Source: Lucinisca nassula
Lineage: Eukaryota; Mollusca; Bivalvia; Lucinida; Lucinidae
DNA length: 64,000 nt
Assembly (NCBI GenBank): GCA_963580285.1
Contig: OY757010.1
Span: 64,068,406 to 64,132,405, forward strand
Direction: 5' to 3'
Shown here: positions 1-11,639 of the stretch, piece after piece
How positions within the stretch are numbered: position 1 is the stretch's first letter
How the letters are laid out: the number at the start of each line of letters is the position of its first letter
Made by a program: the position numbers and the translations under genes
The notes under the pieces: generated by a model
What the model saw: only the letters and a program-made list of their open reading frames with translations
The model's database searches: none
Told to the model about the DNA's origin: nothing

Positions 1-27
1 CAAAGTCTCCGATAAGCCTGCCAACCT

Positions 28-106
28 ACAAATAAAAATCAAAAATGAGTTCCTTTAAGAGCAATGAAAACATTCATAAGAAAGAAGATGGGTCATACTA
101 CAAAGT
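28..106 (-). repeat. Retrozyme fragment, 383-bp family
   Basis: This stretch matches the unit repeated at 30027 and 30410 (same 'aaaaatcaaaaatgagttcc' block and 'gaagatgggtcatactac'). The match stops within the hammerhead region: after 'gggtcatactac' the sequence turns into unrelated 'aaagtctcat', so stem III and the catalytic core are lost. A dead fragment. Confidence 0.75.
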
Positions 107-263
107 CTCATCAAAGATTCACTTTGTCTGTTATGTCTGCTAAGGGTGAATGTCGTCCAGAATAATTTTCCTCTGAAGCGCCTATCAAATTTTTTAAGAT
201 GATCGATTGCTTTCATGATCGATTGTCTATATATTGTACCTAAATTAATATGTTTTCGTTTTT

Positions 264-2068
264 AGCTCACCGTCACGTAGTGACGAGGTGAGCTTTTGGG
301 ATCACGTTTTGTCCGTCGTGCGTGCGTCCGTGCGTGCGTAAACAATTTCTTTAAACAACATCTCCTCCTAAACCACTGATCGGATTTTGACCAAACTTCA
401 CAGGAATCATCCTTAGGTGGTCCCCTTTCAAAGTTGTTCAAATGGTTCCGGTCCGTTGCACATCTAGGTCACAGGAGCCAAAATTAGATTTTTTTCACCA
501 AAAACTGAAAAAAATCTTCTTCTCTGAAACCACAAGGCCCAGGTCTTTGATATTTGGTATGAAGCATAATCTAGTGGACCCCTACCAAGATTGTTCAAAT
601 TATAGTGCTGGGACCAAAAATGCCCCCGCCCCAGGGCCCTTTGGTTTTACATAGGCTTATATAGGGAAAATCTTTAAAAATCTTCTTCTCTGAAACCACA
701 AGGCCCAGGACTTTGATATTTGGTATGAAGCTTCATCTAATGGACCCCTACCAAGATTGTTCAAATTATAGTGCTGGGGCAAAATATGCCCCCGCCACGG
801 GGCCCTTTGGTTTTGCATAGGCTTATATAGGGAAAATCTTTAAAAATCTTCTTCTCTGAAACCACAAGGCCCAGGTCTTTGATATTTGGTATGAAGCTTC
901 AGCTAGTGGGCCCCTTCCAAGATTGTTCAAATTATAGTGCTGAAGCTAAAAATGCCCCCGCCCCGGGGCCCTTTGGTTTAACATGGGCTTCTATAGGAAA
1001 ATCTTCAAAAATCTTCTTCTCTGAAACTACAAGGCCCAGGTCTTTGAATTTTGGTATGAATTTTCATCTAGTGAACCCCTACCAAGATTGTTCAAATTAT
1101 AGTGCTGGGGCCAAAAATGCTCCCACCCCTGGGCCCTTTGGTTTTACATAGGCTTATATAGGGAAAATCTGTAAAAATTTTCTTCTCTGAAACCGCAAGG
1201 CCCAGGTCTTTGATATTTGATATGAAGCGTCATCTAGTGGACCCCTACCAAGATTGTTCAAATTACAGTGTTGGGGCCAAAAAAAGCCCCTGCCCCGGGG
1301 CCCTTTGGTTTTACATGGGCTTATATAGGGAAAATCTTTTAAAATCTTCTCTGAAACTGCAAGACTCAGGTCTTTGCTATTTGGTATGAAGCTTCTCCTG
1401 GCGACCCCTACCAAGATTGTTCAAATTATAGTGTCGTGGCCAAAAATGCCCCTGCCCCGGGCCCTTTGGTTTTACATAGACTTATATAGGAAAAATCTTG
1501 CAAAATCTTCTTCTCTGAAACCACAAGGCCTAGGTCTTTGATATTCGGTATGAAGCTTCACCTAGTGGACCTCTACCAAGATTGTTCAAATTATGGCCCT
1601 GAGGCCAAAAATTCCCCTGCCTTGGGGCCCCTTTGGTTTAACATAGACTTATATAGGGAAAATCTTTAAAACTTTTCTACTTTGAAACCACAAGGCCTAC
1701 GTCTTTGATATTTGGTGTGAAATTTCATCTAGTGGACCTCTATCAAGATTGTTCAAATTATAGCCCTGGGGCCAAAATTGCCCCCGCCCCGAGACCCTTT
1801 GTTTTTACATAGACTTATGTAGGTAAATCTTTAAAAATCTACTTCTCTGAAACTGCAAGGCCGATGTCTTTGTTCTTTGGTATGGAACATCATCTAGTGG
1901 ACAATTATAGCCTTTGTTGATATTTGGTATGAAGTTTCACCTATTAAGACCTCCCTTAACATTTATGCACATTATAACCTTGGGGTCAATAAAGGCCCTC
2001 CCCAGGTCCCACTTGTTACTCTATGGATCAGGTGAGCGATCCAGGGCCATCATGGTCCTCTTGTTTTT
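264..2068 (+). repeat. Bivalve array element, about 9 units of ~165 bp
   Basis: It opens with a hairpin 'gctcaccgtcacgtagtgac...ggtgagc', then 'gtccgtcgtgcgtgcgtccg', then about nine imperfect units. Each carries 'ctgaaaccacaaggcccagg', 'tttgatatttggtatgaagc' and 'gttcaaattatagtgctggg'; units start near 534, 699, 865, 1031 and 1196. It closes with 'ggtgagcgatccagggccat' and a short hairpin before 'cctcttg'. Frames open through the units are by-products of the repeat and not genes. The layout resembles non-autonomous array-bearing elements (pearl-like, Helitron-like) described in bivalves; that family link is inferred. Confidence 0.8.
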
Positions 2069-2699
2069 TTTTTTTTGTAGAAAGAAAATAACTTATTTTT
2101 TCTGACAATAGTATTATTACAAATAAAACTAAATCACTTGCTCAACTGACTTTATTAGACGACTTTAACATTTATGATTCAAAGACCTATTGAAAGCGCA
2201 CACTTGTCGTTTCAGGCTATAAGATCGCAGCGTGATCCAACAACCTAACTAAACTTAATAGGCCGCGAGGACCACTTGCACACCCGATTTTGATTCTGAT
2301 CCGCGTTATCATTTCTTTTGTCATTTTACTGCTACCTGTTGTAATCTCTTTGATATGAGCCATTGATCAAAGGTGCGCAAGTTGCCATTCCTGTTTCAGG
2401 TCTTTGAAATTCAACTCGACTTTTCAGGATATTTTTACATAGTCTAGATTAGGTCAGCATTTCAAATTTCATGCTCGGATAAGCAGGGGATGGAAAAGGT
2501 TGGCCGGAAATACCCCAACCGAGTGACGTACTTTTACCATTTGCTGAGGAGTACTCGACCCACACACCACATTAACAACACCCCGGCAAACCCCATTTTA
2601 TATTGGGGAAAAAGTGGAGCTAACACGGGTATGCATTACTTTTTTATCATTAGGATAACTTGCCTTATGAGATAAGGTCAAGAAAATGGCATGTATCAA
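2069..2699. other. No recognisable gene
   Basis: AT-rich sequence with no coherent coding signal. A stretch near 2570-2630 ('aaaccccattttatattggg') weakly resembles the repeat family that follows. Confidence 0.5.
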
Positions 2700-3010
2700 G
2701 TGATAATTGGTAATAGTTTTCTTATTTCTGCCCAAAATATAAATTGTGGGTACTCATTATAACCGCCTCATTGTCCGCCCAAAACATAGATTGTGGATAC
2801 TCCTTTATAACTGCGATATTGACGAGTATCCACACTCTCTTGTTTTTCTGTAAACCCCACTTTTCCCTATTTTAAGTGGGGTTTATCAGAGTACAGATTT
2901 CATTGACTTGTTAACATAATGTTTCTATTCCGATGTGGGTGCTCGTTAGAACCGCATTATACTCACTGAGGCGGTTCTAACGGAGGTCCTAACGAGGACC
3001 AACAATCTAT
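2700..3010. repeat. Interspersed repeat with 'aaccccactt' hairpin
   Basis: It contains a near-perfect hairpin at about 2851-2886 (aaaccccactt / aagtggggttt) flanked by 'gtgggtactcattataaccg' and 'gaggcggttctaacgga'. Related sequence recurs at 18180-18300 and 46125-46215, the latter split by a TIR element. No coding capacity; class unknown. Confidence 0.6.
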
Positions 3011-3892
3011 GTGTGGAGGATAAATAAGAACATTGTCATCCGATAAATGCCATTCCTAGAGCCATGGAACGAAGCAGTGTATTGCTTAGGTACGTTATCC
3101 TAATGGAACACGCCATATTCTTTCTATGTGTTGACTGCTTGGATTGTATGATCGACTTCCCTCATAGTGGTTAGAGCTGCCAGTTGTAAAAAGTTACACT
3201 CTGTTCCTGAACACCACTCCTAACCAGCCTACCGATAGTCTACACCGAAATATACTTAACGCAATTTAGAAACTCGAAAAATTCGAACTATATTTTTCAA
3301 GTTTGATAACAGTTGTCATACAAGTAGCCGAACATTTGATTGACTATTGAAAACAACGTGTGACCTGTGAGTTTGCTCCACTTAATGAGACTTTAGTAGG
3401 ATGTCGTGAAAATCACGTACTATTCGTGTACAGAAACGTTTGGTATAGTCTTTCAAAACGCCGTTAGACGCGACTGCACTTTTAATTTTGGACGAGTCCG
3501 TGTTTTAGGTAAGTCGCCTTCATTTGGAATTTTACATTGGGGGATATAGTTCTGCTGAGATTCGAACTGCATCATACAAACCACTTGGCCACGATTTCTA
3601 CATAATGGCGTTATAAAACAACATATTTATAATTTTAAAATCCTGTGAAAAAAGAAATCCGAAACTTGCTTCCCCTTTAACATGGAATAGTCTTTCCACG
3701 CTTGAACGTTGAACCCTCAAAGGTCGTTGATAAACTATAGGTACTGTCCGTCGAGGAATAGTTGACAGTGACGTCACGACTTGTTTTTGTTCTGAACAAT
3801 GCAAAGCTTATGGGGGTAACGGTAAAATAGCTCAAATAGTCAGCTACGTCACTACCAGCTATTTGTTGGCGAACTATATGCAGATGTATTGG
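3011..3892. other. No recognisable gene
   Basis: No frame here has a familiar domain, and I saw no clear repeat boundary. Confidence 0.5.
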
Positions 3893-4190
3893 TTTTGTTT
3901 GTTTGATTTGAGGTGTAACGTGTAAAGGTCATTTTGGAGACGTTGCTTCCAATTTTGTGGGACTTTTACCCGACATTGAGATGAAATGACATCTCAAGCC
4001 CTGTCGCCCAATGAAACCAATAGGTTTTATACGCATGGACGGTCCGACACACACCGATTTGCCTGGGTAGGCTTAGATCCTCTAAGCAGTTTACCAGTAC
4101 TCGTGTGTGGGTCGGATTAAGCTCTGCGTGGAAGCATCATGCAGCCCATATATTTCTTCAGGCCCAAATGGGCGGGGGCCGGCAGATGTA
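3893..4190 (-). repeat. SINE-like retroposon, near full length
   Basis: A copy of the commonest short repeat in the window. Read on the minus strand it begins 'gcccccgcccatttgggcc', passes 'ctgcatgatgcttccacgc' and ends in 'cctcaaatcaaacaaac', an A-rich CAAA-type tail. Other copies are 5'-truncated and two have target duplications, so I orient it as a retroposon with its tail at the low coordinate. It could be a SINE or the 3' tail of a LINE. Confidence 0.7.
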
Positions 4191-4999
4191 TTGGTGCATT
4201 GTCATGAAAACATTTTAGTCGGAGACAGGGATGCGTTCTCAGACTAAAAAAAGAACATAAAAGAATGCTGTGAAATGATACTCTAAAATGCTTCACGTTA
4301 TTATTCAACCTGCCACCGGCATGGAAACTGGTGCTGTTTTAAATTTTGGGTAAATCACTCGACAGGATCATGCTTGCTTTGTCGAAAAGAATGTTCTGGT
4401 TCAGAACCATGTCGGTCGCAGCTATGCGTGACGTTATAACGTCAGCAGTGCTTCATGCGCCTCGAATACTTGAAAACGTATGGAAAAGCCAAGTCGGTAA
4501 TGTTCAAGTCGAGATTAGCAACATTCCATAGCAGCTGGACATCAGCTAGATAATAACGATGTACAGCGCCCACATCTGCATTAGGGTAGTCAGCTTACGC
4601 GAAACCGCCATCGGTGGCTTACGTGAACTTGCACTTATTTCTACACTGCCGTCTACTGGAGGAAATCAAGCACACATTATAAACCTACACCCCCGCCCCC
4701 ACGGGCACTACATGCAGGCAAGACGGAACAGGAGTTCCAGAAAAGCACATCCTTTTTGGATGCTCATGACGAGTAACTCGGTTTGCAACAAACAACGACT
4801 CTGGAATGATTATAATGTCCACCAAGTTCACCATCAAGTGACAATGATCTGAGGGCTCATATAAGTACAAAAGCAAACAAAGTTTACGCCACAAAGCACG
4901 GCATATGACCAGAGTTGCCACAATGTTAACGAAATACACGAATTAACAATAATAATACCTATAATTGTTTTCAAAGAAAGCAGTTGTCCCCAATCAGCC
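4191..4999. other. No recognisable gene
   Basis: Short frames at 4346-4531 and 4559-4939 show no domain and overlap on both strands. Nothing else seen. Confidence 0.45.
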
Positions 5000-5640
5000 A
5001 GCCTGAATGTTTTAAGACATGACCTTTAAAATGAGATCAAGGTCATCCAGACTTATTCAATTCTTTGGCCTGTAGCAATGATAGATCTATGCAAGTTTGG
5101 TGTGAACCCCTCCCCCCCCCCTTCCTAAGATACTGTGCAAACAAGCCTACCGTGACTGAAATATGACAAGTTTAGTCCCAAACTGACCTTGAAAAGGACA
5201 CGGTCTCCAAATCTGAATCAACTCTTTATCTATTCCAGTGCTATGCCTTTCTGATGAGAACCTATCCGACTGGAAAGAATCTTCCAAAAGGCTCCTGATA
5301 TAATATGCACACACACTTAATTTGGCTTAAATTTGCCCTGTGGTGACCTTGAAAATGAGATTAATGTCACTGAACTCTAATCAGCTCTTAAGCATATTTC
5401 AATGAAGTGTCACTGCAAGTTTAATGGAAATCCTTCAACAGGTTCCTGATATAACATACATACAAGATTAATTAGGCTGACGTTTGCCCATTTTAAAATA
5501 AGGTCAATGTAAACAAAATTTGATCACCTCCTACGCTAATTCCAATGATATATTCCTGCAAGTTTGATGAAAATCCGCCAACCCGTTCAAGAGTTATCGT
5601 GCGCACAAGAAATTGTCACGTCCACGCTAACGTCAACGAG
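5000..5640. repeat. Degenerate array, ~130-150-bp units
   Basis: About four diverged units with the landmarks 'gaccttgaaaatgagattaa', 'gcaagtttgatgaaaatcc' and 'ggctcctgatataatatgc'. A different subfamily from the arrays at 13.8-16.5 and 44-45 kb but of the same general make-up. Non-coding. Confidence 0.6.
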
Positions 5641-5861
5641 ATACACACCGACAACAGTATGTCCCTCTTCACCGCTGGTGTTGGCACATAATATAAAATA
5701 GACACCTCTTTCCTGAAATTGGAAATAGACTTGTCCAAACTTTGAGGGGACATCAAACCGACCAGGTTTGGAGAATCTTTAATAAGCGCCGAATAATCGA
5801 AGAGGCTGAATGAATCCGTACACAGAAAAAAAAATGTTGGGCATACAGATTTTCCGATTAT

Positions 5862-6013
5862 GAGCCGGGGCACAGCATTTCCTATAAGATCGCCTGTACG
5901 CCCAGCGAAGCAGGCGGACAGCGAAGACTCTGATCAGACTGCATGTATGCGCGTGCTGATCAGTCTTCTTAGGGTGCACATACTATATTATAGGAAATGC
6001 TGTGCCCCGGCTC
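5862..6013. mobile_element. 152-bp MITE with perfect 26-bp inverted repeats
   Basis: 5862-5887 starts 'gagccggggcacagcattt' and 5988-6013 is its exact reverse complement. Between them lies a non-coding core with 'gcctgtacgcccagcgaagc' and 'ctgatcag'. Near-perfect ends suggest recent mobility. I could not define a target duplication, so the superfamily is open. Confidence 0.85.
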
Positions 6014-6540
6014 AAACACCATCTTGCAGGTCATGCAACCAAACTGTGTTTCAGTCATGTAAAAATTCTTGTTTTTCCCGAAATGGATAGGTCAGAAAGG
6101 GAAGGCGGGATTAGACAGAGTAACATCGCTGTGGTCTGGCGCAGAAAGATTAAATTAAATTCTGTCTCCCGATTACTGCAATTACGACACTAAATATTCT
6201 GATTCAAGAAAAGGCGGTGATCGCTCGATTGATTTTCGTTTCATTCCATTTTTGTTTATTTATTTATTATTATTATTTTTTTAGTGGTCATCTTGAACGT
6301 CAAGTAAGTTTAGCCTGTCAGTTAAAGTGATGAATGTCACCTACACATGATGGGCGGTGCTAAGACTTGGTGTAATCAGATTGGCTGAGTCGAACCTTTT
6401 GTGTAAGGCGATTCGTGTTACCGGGTGCAGCATGAAAGGATGCCGTTTTGTTAGAGGTATTGTTTTCGAAGGGCACCGCTTTAAGTTTGAAAATGCGATT
6501 TGGGGCCAGGAATTTTCAATTAGGTGTATGATCTGATCTT
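6014..6540. other. No recognisable gene
   Basis: A short T/A-rich run near 6245-6282 is the only notable feature. Confidence 0.5.
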
Positions 6541-8237
6541 TTTAGGTCACAAGGTGAGCTATAGGTAGGCATCCGGCGTCCGTCCGTCGTCCACACCTTT
6601 GAACTGGAATATCTAAGTGACTGGCTGGCCAATCCCAATCAAATTTTATGTGCCGCATCACTGGGTTGGGGGATTGACTGCATTAGGTTTTGGACCAGTT
6701 TTGATCAGAACTGTGGTTGCCAAGGAAACAAAAGGACTTATAATGGGGAAAATGACGTCTCCACTTTTTCTCGGCCATTTCTGATTCGATCTTCATCAAA
6801 CTTGCAGATAACCAGAAGGGGCTTACAGTCTGCGTCGAGTTCGAATTTGGGCTGCATGGGACAAACAGCTTTGGAGTTACCTGCCCTTGAGCATAAATAT
6901 AGGTGAAAAATTTTGTCGCCAGCTTTTCTCAGCCGTTTATGATCTGATCTTTTTGTAACTTTTCATAAACGAGGGCAAGCATAAAATCTCGGACGAGTTC
7001 GAATTTTGTTTGAATCTGAATAGCGGTTTTTCAGTTACATCCCCTCGAGCGTGAAAAAAATTCCCATAGACTTTTAATGGGGAAAACGACGTCTCCACTT
7101 TTTCTCAGCCATTTCTGATCCGATCTTCGTCAAACTTGCAGATAAACAGGAGGGGCATACAGTCTATGTTGTGTTTGAATTTGGGCTACGCAGGTCAAAT
7201 GACTTCTGAGTTACCTGCCCTTGAGCATAAATATTAGCGAAAAATGGTGTATCCAGCTTTCCGCAACCGTTTTTGATCTGATCTTTTTGTTACTTTTGGT
7301 AAACAAGGATAAGCATAAAATCTGTAATGAGTTCGATTTTGGCTTGAATCTGACCACCGGATTTCAAGTTACATCCCCTTTAGGAGGAAAAATTTTCCCA
7401 TAATCTTACAGTGGGAAAACGATGTCTCCAACTTTGCTTGGCTATTTCTAACCTGACCTTCATCAAACTTCTAGATAACCAGGAGGAGCTTACAGTCAAT
7501 GTTCAGTTCGAATTTGGGCCGCATGAGACAAAAGGCTTTCGAATTACCTGCCCTTGATCATAAATATTAGTGAAAAATAGTGTCTCCACCTTTTCTAAGC
7601 CGTTTCTAACCAGAACTTTTTGAAACTTGCAGTAAACGAGAACAGGAATAAAACCGCAGCTGAGTTTGAATTTGGCTTGAATCTGACATTCGGTTTTGCA
7701 GTTACAGCCCTTAGAGCGCGAAAAATTTTCCCATAGACTTACAATGGAAAAACGACGTTACCAACTTTTCTCCGCAATTTCTGATCTGATCTTCATGAAA
7801 CTTGCAGATAACCAGGAGGGACATACAGTCTACATAGAGTTTGAATTTCGGCTGCATGAGACAAACAACTTTGGAGTTACCTGCCCTTGTTTATTGATTT
7901 GAGGTTTAACATCCCTGTCAGCACAGTTTAGGTCATTTTAAGACGTTGCTTCTTGTTTTGTGGGACTTTTGCCCGACATCGAGATGAAATTATATCTTAA
8001 GCCCTTTCCCCCAATGAAACCAATAGGGTCATTATACATGGACGGTCCAACTAGCTCCACTTTTCCTAGGCAGGCTTAGAACCTGTTTACCAGTACCCAT
8101 GTGTGGTTGGTTCCAGCTCTGCATAGACGCACCATGTAGCCCAGCCTATTTCTTCAAGCCCCGATTGGCATTCTTAAAACATCATTAATGATTTTCTGGT
8201 ACACAGGTGAGCGATATAGGGCCATTTGGCCCTCTTG
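6541..8237 (+). repeat. Bivalve array element with terminal hairpin
   Basis: Starts 'aggtcacaaggtgagcta' with 'gtccgtccgtcgtcc'. It continues as a long-period array (about 290 bp, two alternating sub-units: 'ctgatctgatctttttg' and 'cgatcttcatcaaacttgc'). It ends at 8206-8237 with 'ggtgagcgatatagggccat' and the hairpin gggccatttggccc. Start and end match the element at 264-2068 although the unit is different. A SINE-like copy interrupts it at 7887-8172. Confidence 0.7.
7887..8172 (-). repeat. SINE-like retroposon inside the array element
   Basis: Same family as 3893-4190, with tail side 'tttattgatttgaggtttaac' at the low coordinate. It splits the last array unit from the terminal hairpin at 8206, so it inserted after the array element was in place. 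Confidence 0.65.
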
Positions 8238-9019
8238 TGGCAGCCATTTTGCTCATCAGAGAAGAACTGTTTAGCTGTTTCGGTAGAGTGTCACCTAAAC
8301 AACATTCTTATGAAGTTTGAATGAAATTGACCCAAGGGTACAGAATTGTCGCTTATAGATGTTTTCTATTTTTAGCTCTGGTGGCCATCTTGTTTGTCAG
8401 AGCAGAACGAGTTTAGCTATTTTGGTAGGGAGTCACCTGGACAACATTCCTGTGAAGTTTGAATCAAATTGGGCCAAGGGTTTAGGTGTTCGCAGTTGGA
8501 GCAAATTTACGATGTTTTTCTATGCTTAGCTCTGGCGGCCATATTTTTCATCGGAGCAAAACGATTTTAGCTATTTTGATAAAGGGTCACCACAGCATCA
8601 TTCCTATGAAGTTTGAATGAAATTGGCCACGGGGTTTGGGAGGAGTAGGCGTTTAAAAAATGTTCTATTTTTAGCTCTGGCGGCCATCTTGTTCATCGGA
8701 GCAGAACGATTTTAGCTATTTTGGTAGAGGGTCACCTAGGCAACTTTCCTATGAAGTTTGAAATTGGCCAAGGGGTTTGGGGGGAGTAGTCGTTTAAAGA
8801 TTTTTCTATTTTTAGCCCTGGTGGCCATCTTGTTCATCAAAGTGGAACCATTTTAGCTATTTTGACAGAGAGCCACCTAGGCAACATTCCTGTGAAGTTT
8901 AAATGAAATTGGCTCAAGGCTTTAGGAGTTGTCTTTTAAAGCAATTGTTGACGACGGACGACGGACATTGACCGATCACAATAGCTCACCATGAGCACTT
9001 CGTGCTCAGATGAGCAAAA
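8238..9019 (-). repeat. Second array element, inverted against the first
   Basis: Read on the minus strand it opens at 9019 with 'gctcatctgagcacgaagtg' and 'gtccgtcgtccgtcgtc', the usual start of this family, followed by about five ~150-bp units with 'gaagtttgaatgaaattggc' and 'ttttagctctggcggccat' (plus-strand wording). Its end abuts the hairpin of the element at 6541-8237. Confidence 0.65.
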
Positions 9020-9890
9020 AAGCCATATACCTCAGAAACCGCTCAGATCCCCACCCCGTAAACCATATATATATATATATATATATATACTTGTTCCTTA
9101 TTATAAGGCACATTAAGTAATAGCAACCTAGGTGTCTCACAGGCCATGCCCCACCCATCCACTTAACAAAAAGCTAAATATCTGAAAAACTGTTCAGAGC
9201 CAAAGCCCTGAACCATATATATTCATGTTCCTTGTGATAAGACACATTCATTTGTTTGTTTTGTTTGTTTGATTTGAGGTTTAACGTCCCCGTCAACACT
9301 GTAAAGGTCATTTTGGAGACGTTGCTACCAATTTTGTGGGACTTTTATCAAACATTGAGATGAAATGACATCTCAAGCCCTATCGCCCAATGAAACCAAT
9401 AGGGTTTATTAGCATGGACGGTCCGCCTCGCACCGCGGTTCCTGGACAGGCTTAGATCCTATAAGCGGTTTACCAGTACTAGTGTGCGGGCCGGATTCAG
9501 CTCTGCGTGGAAGCATCATGCAGCCCATATATTTCTTCAAGCCCCTATGGGCACACATTCATTTACACCAACCTGAAAGTTCCAATGGGTGCCACTGGTC
9601 ATGCCCCACCACTCCACTTCATTTAAAGTCATATATCTCAGAAACGGTTCAGATCCTTACCCCTAAACCATATGTGTCCTTGGTCCTTATGATAAGACAC
9701 ACTCAGTGACAACATTCTCGGTCTTTCCATGATATCTGCTGCGGCCATGTCCCAGCCCCTTCACTGCTTAAAAGGCCTTATATCTCAGGAACCGCACCGA
9801 TTCCCACTCCTAAACCATATATATTCTTGTTCCTTACGATATGACGCATTCAGTGTTAGCAATCAGGGCTCCATTTGATTCATGCTCCGC
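9020..9890 (+). repeat. Array of ~140-160-bp units split by a SINE-like copy
   Basis: Four units share 'atatctcagaaaccg..cag', 'ctaaaccatatatattc' and 'ttgttccttatgataagaca'. The SINE-like copy at 9254-9552 sits inside a unit. A (TA)n run occupies 9064-9089 in the first unit. Confidence 0.65.
9254..9552 (-). repeat. SINE-like retroposon with 12-bp target duplication
   Basis: Full-length-looking copy flanked by ACACATTCATTT at 9242-9253 and again at 9553-9564. The duplication shows that this is a discrete mobile unit with its ends at the CAAA-type tail and at 'gcccatag/gggc'. A long duplication of variable length is typical of LINE-machinery insertion. Confidence 0.85.
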
Positions 9891-10089
9891 CTCCTCTACT
9901 TCATATAACGGGTTCTCATTCCGGAATAGGCTTGTTGAGGGAGACTTTATAATCGGTAGATTAAAATCATATCATGTTAACAATGTTAACATACATGCCT
10001 GCCAGTGAGCAGTGCCTACCTGAGCTCTGCGGAGCATTGTGGCCGAAATACTTCTTGTTATTGATGTTTTGCATCGTAAAGATCCAAAT
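9891..10089. other. No recognisable gene
   Basis: Non-coding spacer between the array and a transposase fragment; nothing recognised. Confidence 0.5.
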
Positions 10090-10520
10090 AGGATTAATTT
10101 TTCGACAAAATTGGCTTGTAATTGCCTGATGTGCAGTCTAATTACGGACTTTCACTCAAAGGAGAACGATCGAACGAAAGTATGAGATACGCTAAGACTC
10201 CGAATGTCACTTTGAATTTGTTAATAGGGTTAAACGGCGTTTCGTGCGCGAATGCAATTGATGAACATGGTAACAGATACCTATACCCAGGTCTTTTTTT
10301 ATGCTTTAAATTCAACCACAACTCACGAGGATTTATGTATAAAACCAGAAGACTTGATAATGGTGGACAATTAGCCGATACATAGACACCGGGTGGAAAA
10401 TACTTTAGCTCCTTATTTGGACCGACTTGGCGTTGAGTATAAATATACGCCCACATACTCGCCGAATCTAAATGCAGCAGAGCTGTGCTTTCAACACATC
10501 AAGACTTTTTTCAAACGATT
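10090..10520 (+). pseudogene. DDE transposase fragment (IS630/Tc1-like)
   Basis: One frame from about 10122 encodes 'NYGLSLKGERSNESMRYAKT' and 'NVTLNLLIGLNGVSCANAID', the central part of a DDE-superfamily endonuclease. From 10393 a second frame gives 'VEYKYTPTYSPNLNAAELCF', the block with the catalytic Glu (E of AELCF). The segment that should carry the middle Asp and its Asn/His surroundings is missing or scrambled between the two frames. So one catalytic Asp is lost and the frame is broken: a relic. No inverted repeats found. Confidence 0.75.
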
Positions 10521-10569
10521 TCCAGGGTTAATTCTAAATACAATCTTTATATTATTTCATTCACTGCCT

Positions 10570-10705
10570 ACCTGACATGTAAAGAGGATTTAACTGAATG
10601 GACATTTCATAGGGAAGATTCCCTCTATCTTGCATTTAATGTAAGAAATGATTTTTTACTTATGAAGAGCACAAAAATTATACCAGCGTCTAGTCATGTA
10701 ACCGA
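10570..10705 (+). pseudogene. Naiad-type RT fragment with internal deletion
   Basis: Encodes 'EDLTEWTFHREDSLYLAFNV', matching residues of the complete RT near 27330-27400, then jumps to 'SSHVTD', which matches 27945-27965. The catalytic palm between them is deleted. Continues, after other insertions, at 11178. Confidence 0.75.
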
Positions 10706-10721
10706 TAGGCTAGGGGCTTGA

Positions 10722-10976
10722 AGAAATAGATGGGCTGAATGATGCTCCCACGCAGAGCTGAAAGTACTGGTAAACCGCTTAGAGGTTCTAAGCCTGCCCA
10801 GGCAAAGCAGTGCGAGTCAGACCGTCCATGCTTATGAACCCTATTAGTTTCATTGGGCGACAGGGCTTAAGATGTCATTTCATCTCAATGTCGGTTAAAA
10901 GTCCCACAAAATTGGAAGCAACGTCTCCAAAATGACCTATAAAGTATTGACGGGGACGTTAAACCTCAAATCAAAA
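10722..10976 (+). repeat. SINE-like retroposon, sense orientation
   Basis: Runs from 'cttgaagaaatagatgggctg' to 'gttaaacctcaaatcaaa', followed by an A/T-rich tail to about 11011. Sense copy of the family at 3893-4190, inserted into the Naiad RT relic. Confidence 0.8.
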
Positions 10977-11011
10977 AAAAAATATATATATATATAAAAA
11001 AAAAAAAAAAT

Positions 11012-11164
11012 AGGAGGGACAGCAATGATCAGGAATCGATGCAATTAACCCACAGCTCCCATCAGAGACACCAAGGTAAAAGAAACAAACATGAAACAAC
11101 TAGACCCTAATGGAAACATCACTAGCGGGAAGCTAAAATGACAGTTACTTTCCCACAAAATGGC
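11012..11164 (-). repeat. Penelope-like 3' tail fragment, subfamily 2
   Basis: Minus-strand match to the 3' tail at 12160-12325: 'cattttgtgggaaagtaact', 'aggg tctagttgtttcatgt', 'gattcctgatcattgctgtcc'. 5'-truncated. Inserted within the RT relic. Confidence 0.65.
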
Positions 11165-11177
11165 CAATTGGTTATCC

Positions 11178-11423
11178 ATTATTATCGTAAAAAAGTATCA
11201 TAAACTACGCAAAGCCTTTTCAAAATTTTGCAGACCTCTTATCGAGTTAATTTCACAATTCAATATTGGACTTAAATCTCTTCCGCAACAAGGTCTATCG
11301 GAACCCGAATTTTATAGTCACTTAGTAGAGAAATTCCGAAAAATATATTCTTGCAATGACTCCGATCGGTACTCTAATTCGAAAAAAAAATTGTATTACT
11401 TTCTGTCGAATCCGACCAAATAA
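11178..11423 (+). pseudogene. Naiad-type RT C-terminus
   Basis: Encodes 'YHKLRKAFSKFCRPLIELIS' and 'NIGLKSLPQQGLSEPEFYSH', closely matching the RT C-terminus at 28020-28200 and 63290-63470. After 'FRKIYSCNDSD' the match ends and the frame runs into the direct-repeat unit at 11392. Confidence 0.85.
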
Positions 11424-11637
11424 GAATTAATACTGTAAATTGTAAAAATTGTAAATAAGGATTCTTCAAAAACGTCACGACGACTGCTTTTCCATTATTG
11501 ATCCATGTTGCGGAGACGCTTATTGCATTTTGATAGACAAGCTGTCTGACAGTTGGCGAGAAATAAAAATATCGAGTACCGGTTTTCTGTTTACCTTTCG
11601 TCTGCGTTACGATTCCTGACCCAGGCGGACAGCAACA
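11392..11637 (+). repeat. 246-bp LTR-like direct repeat, copy 1
   Basis: Begins TGTATTACTTTCTG and ends GACAGCAACA, so it starts TG and ends CA. It contains AATAAA upstream of 'atatcgagtaccggttttc'. Repeated at 12542-12770. These are LTR hallmarks, but no pol gene lies between the copies and no 5-bp duplication is evident, so solo LTRs or a tandem repeat are both possible. Confidence 0.45.
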
Positions 11638-11639
11638 GC

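Noticed and set aside
442..1151. Plus-strand frames with 'DCSNYSAG.KNAPAPGPFG' as a repetitive protein
   Set aside because: The peptide repeats only because the DNA units do; frames change between units and are open on the other strand as well.
3893..4308. Frames around the SINE-like repeat as genes
   Set aside because: They recur wherever the repeat does and contain no domain.
9064..9089. (TA)n run as a regulatory site
   Set aside because: A simple microsatellite inside an array unit; nothing ties it to a gene.
10142..10456. Minus-strand 104-codon frame
   Set aside because: It is the antisense of the DDE transposase fragment, whose plus-strand reading matches a known family.
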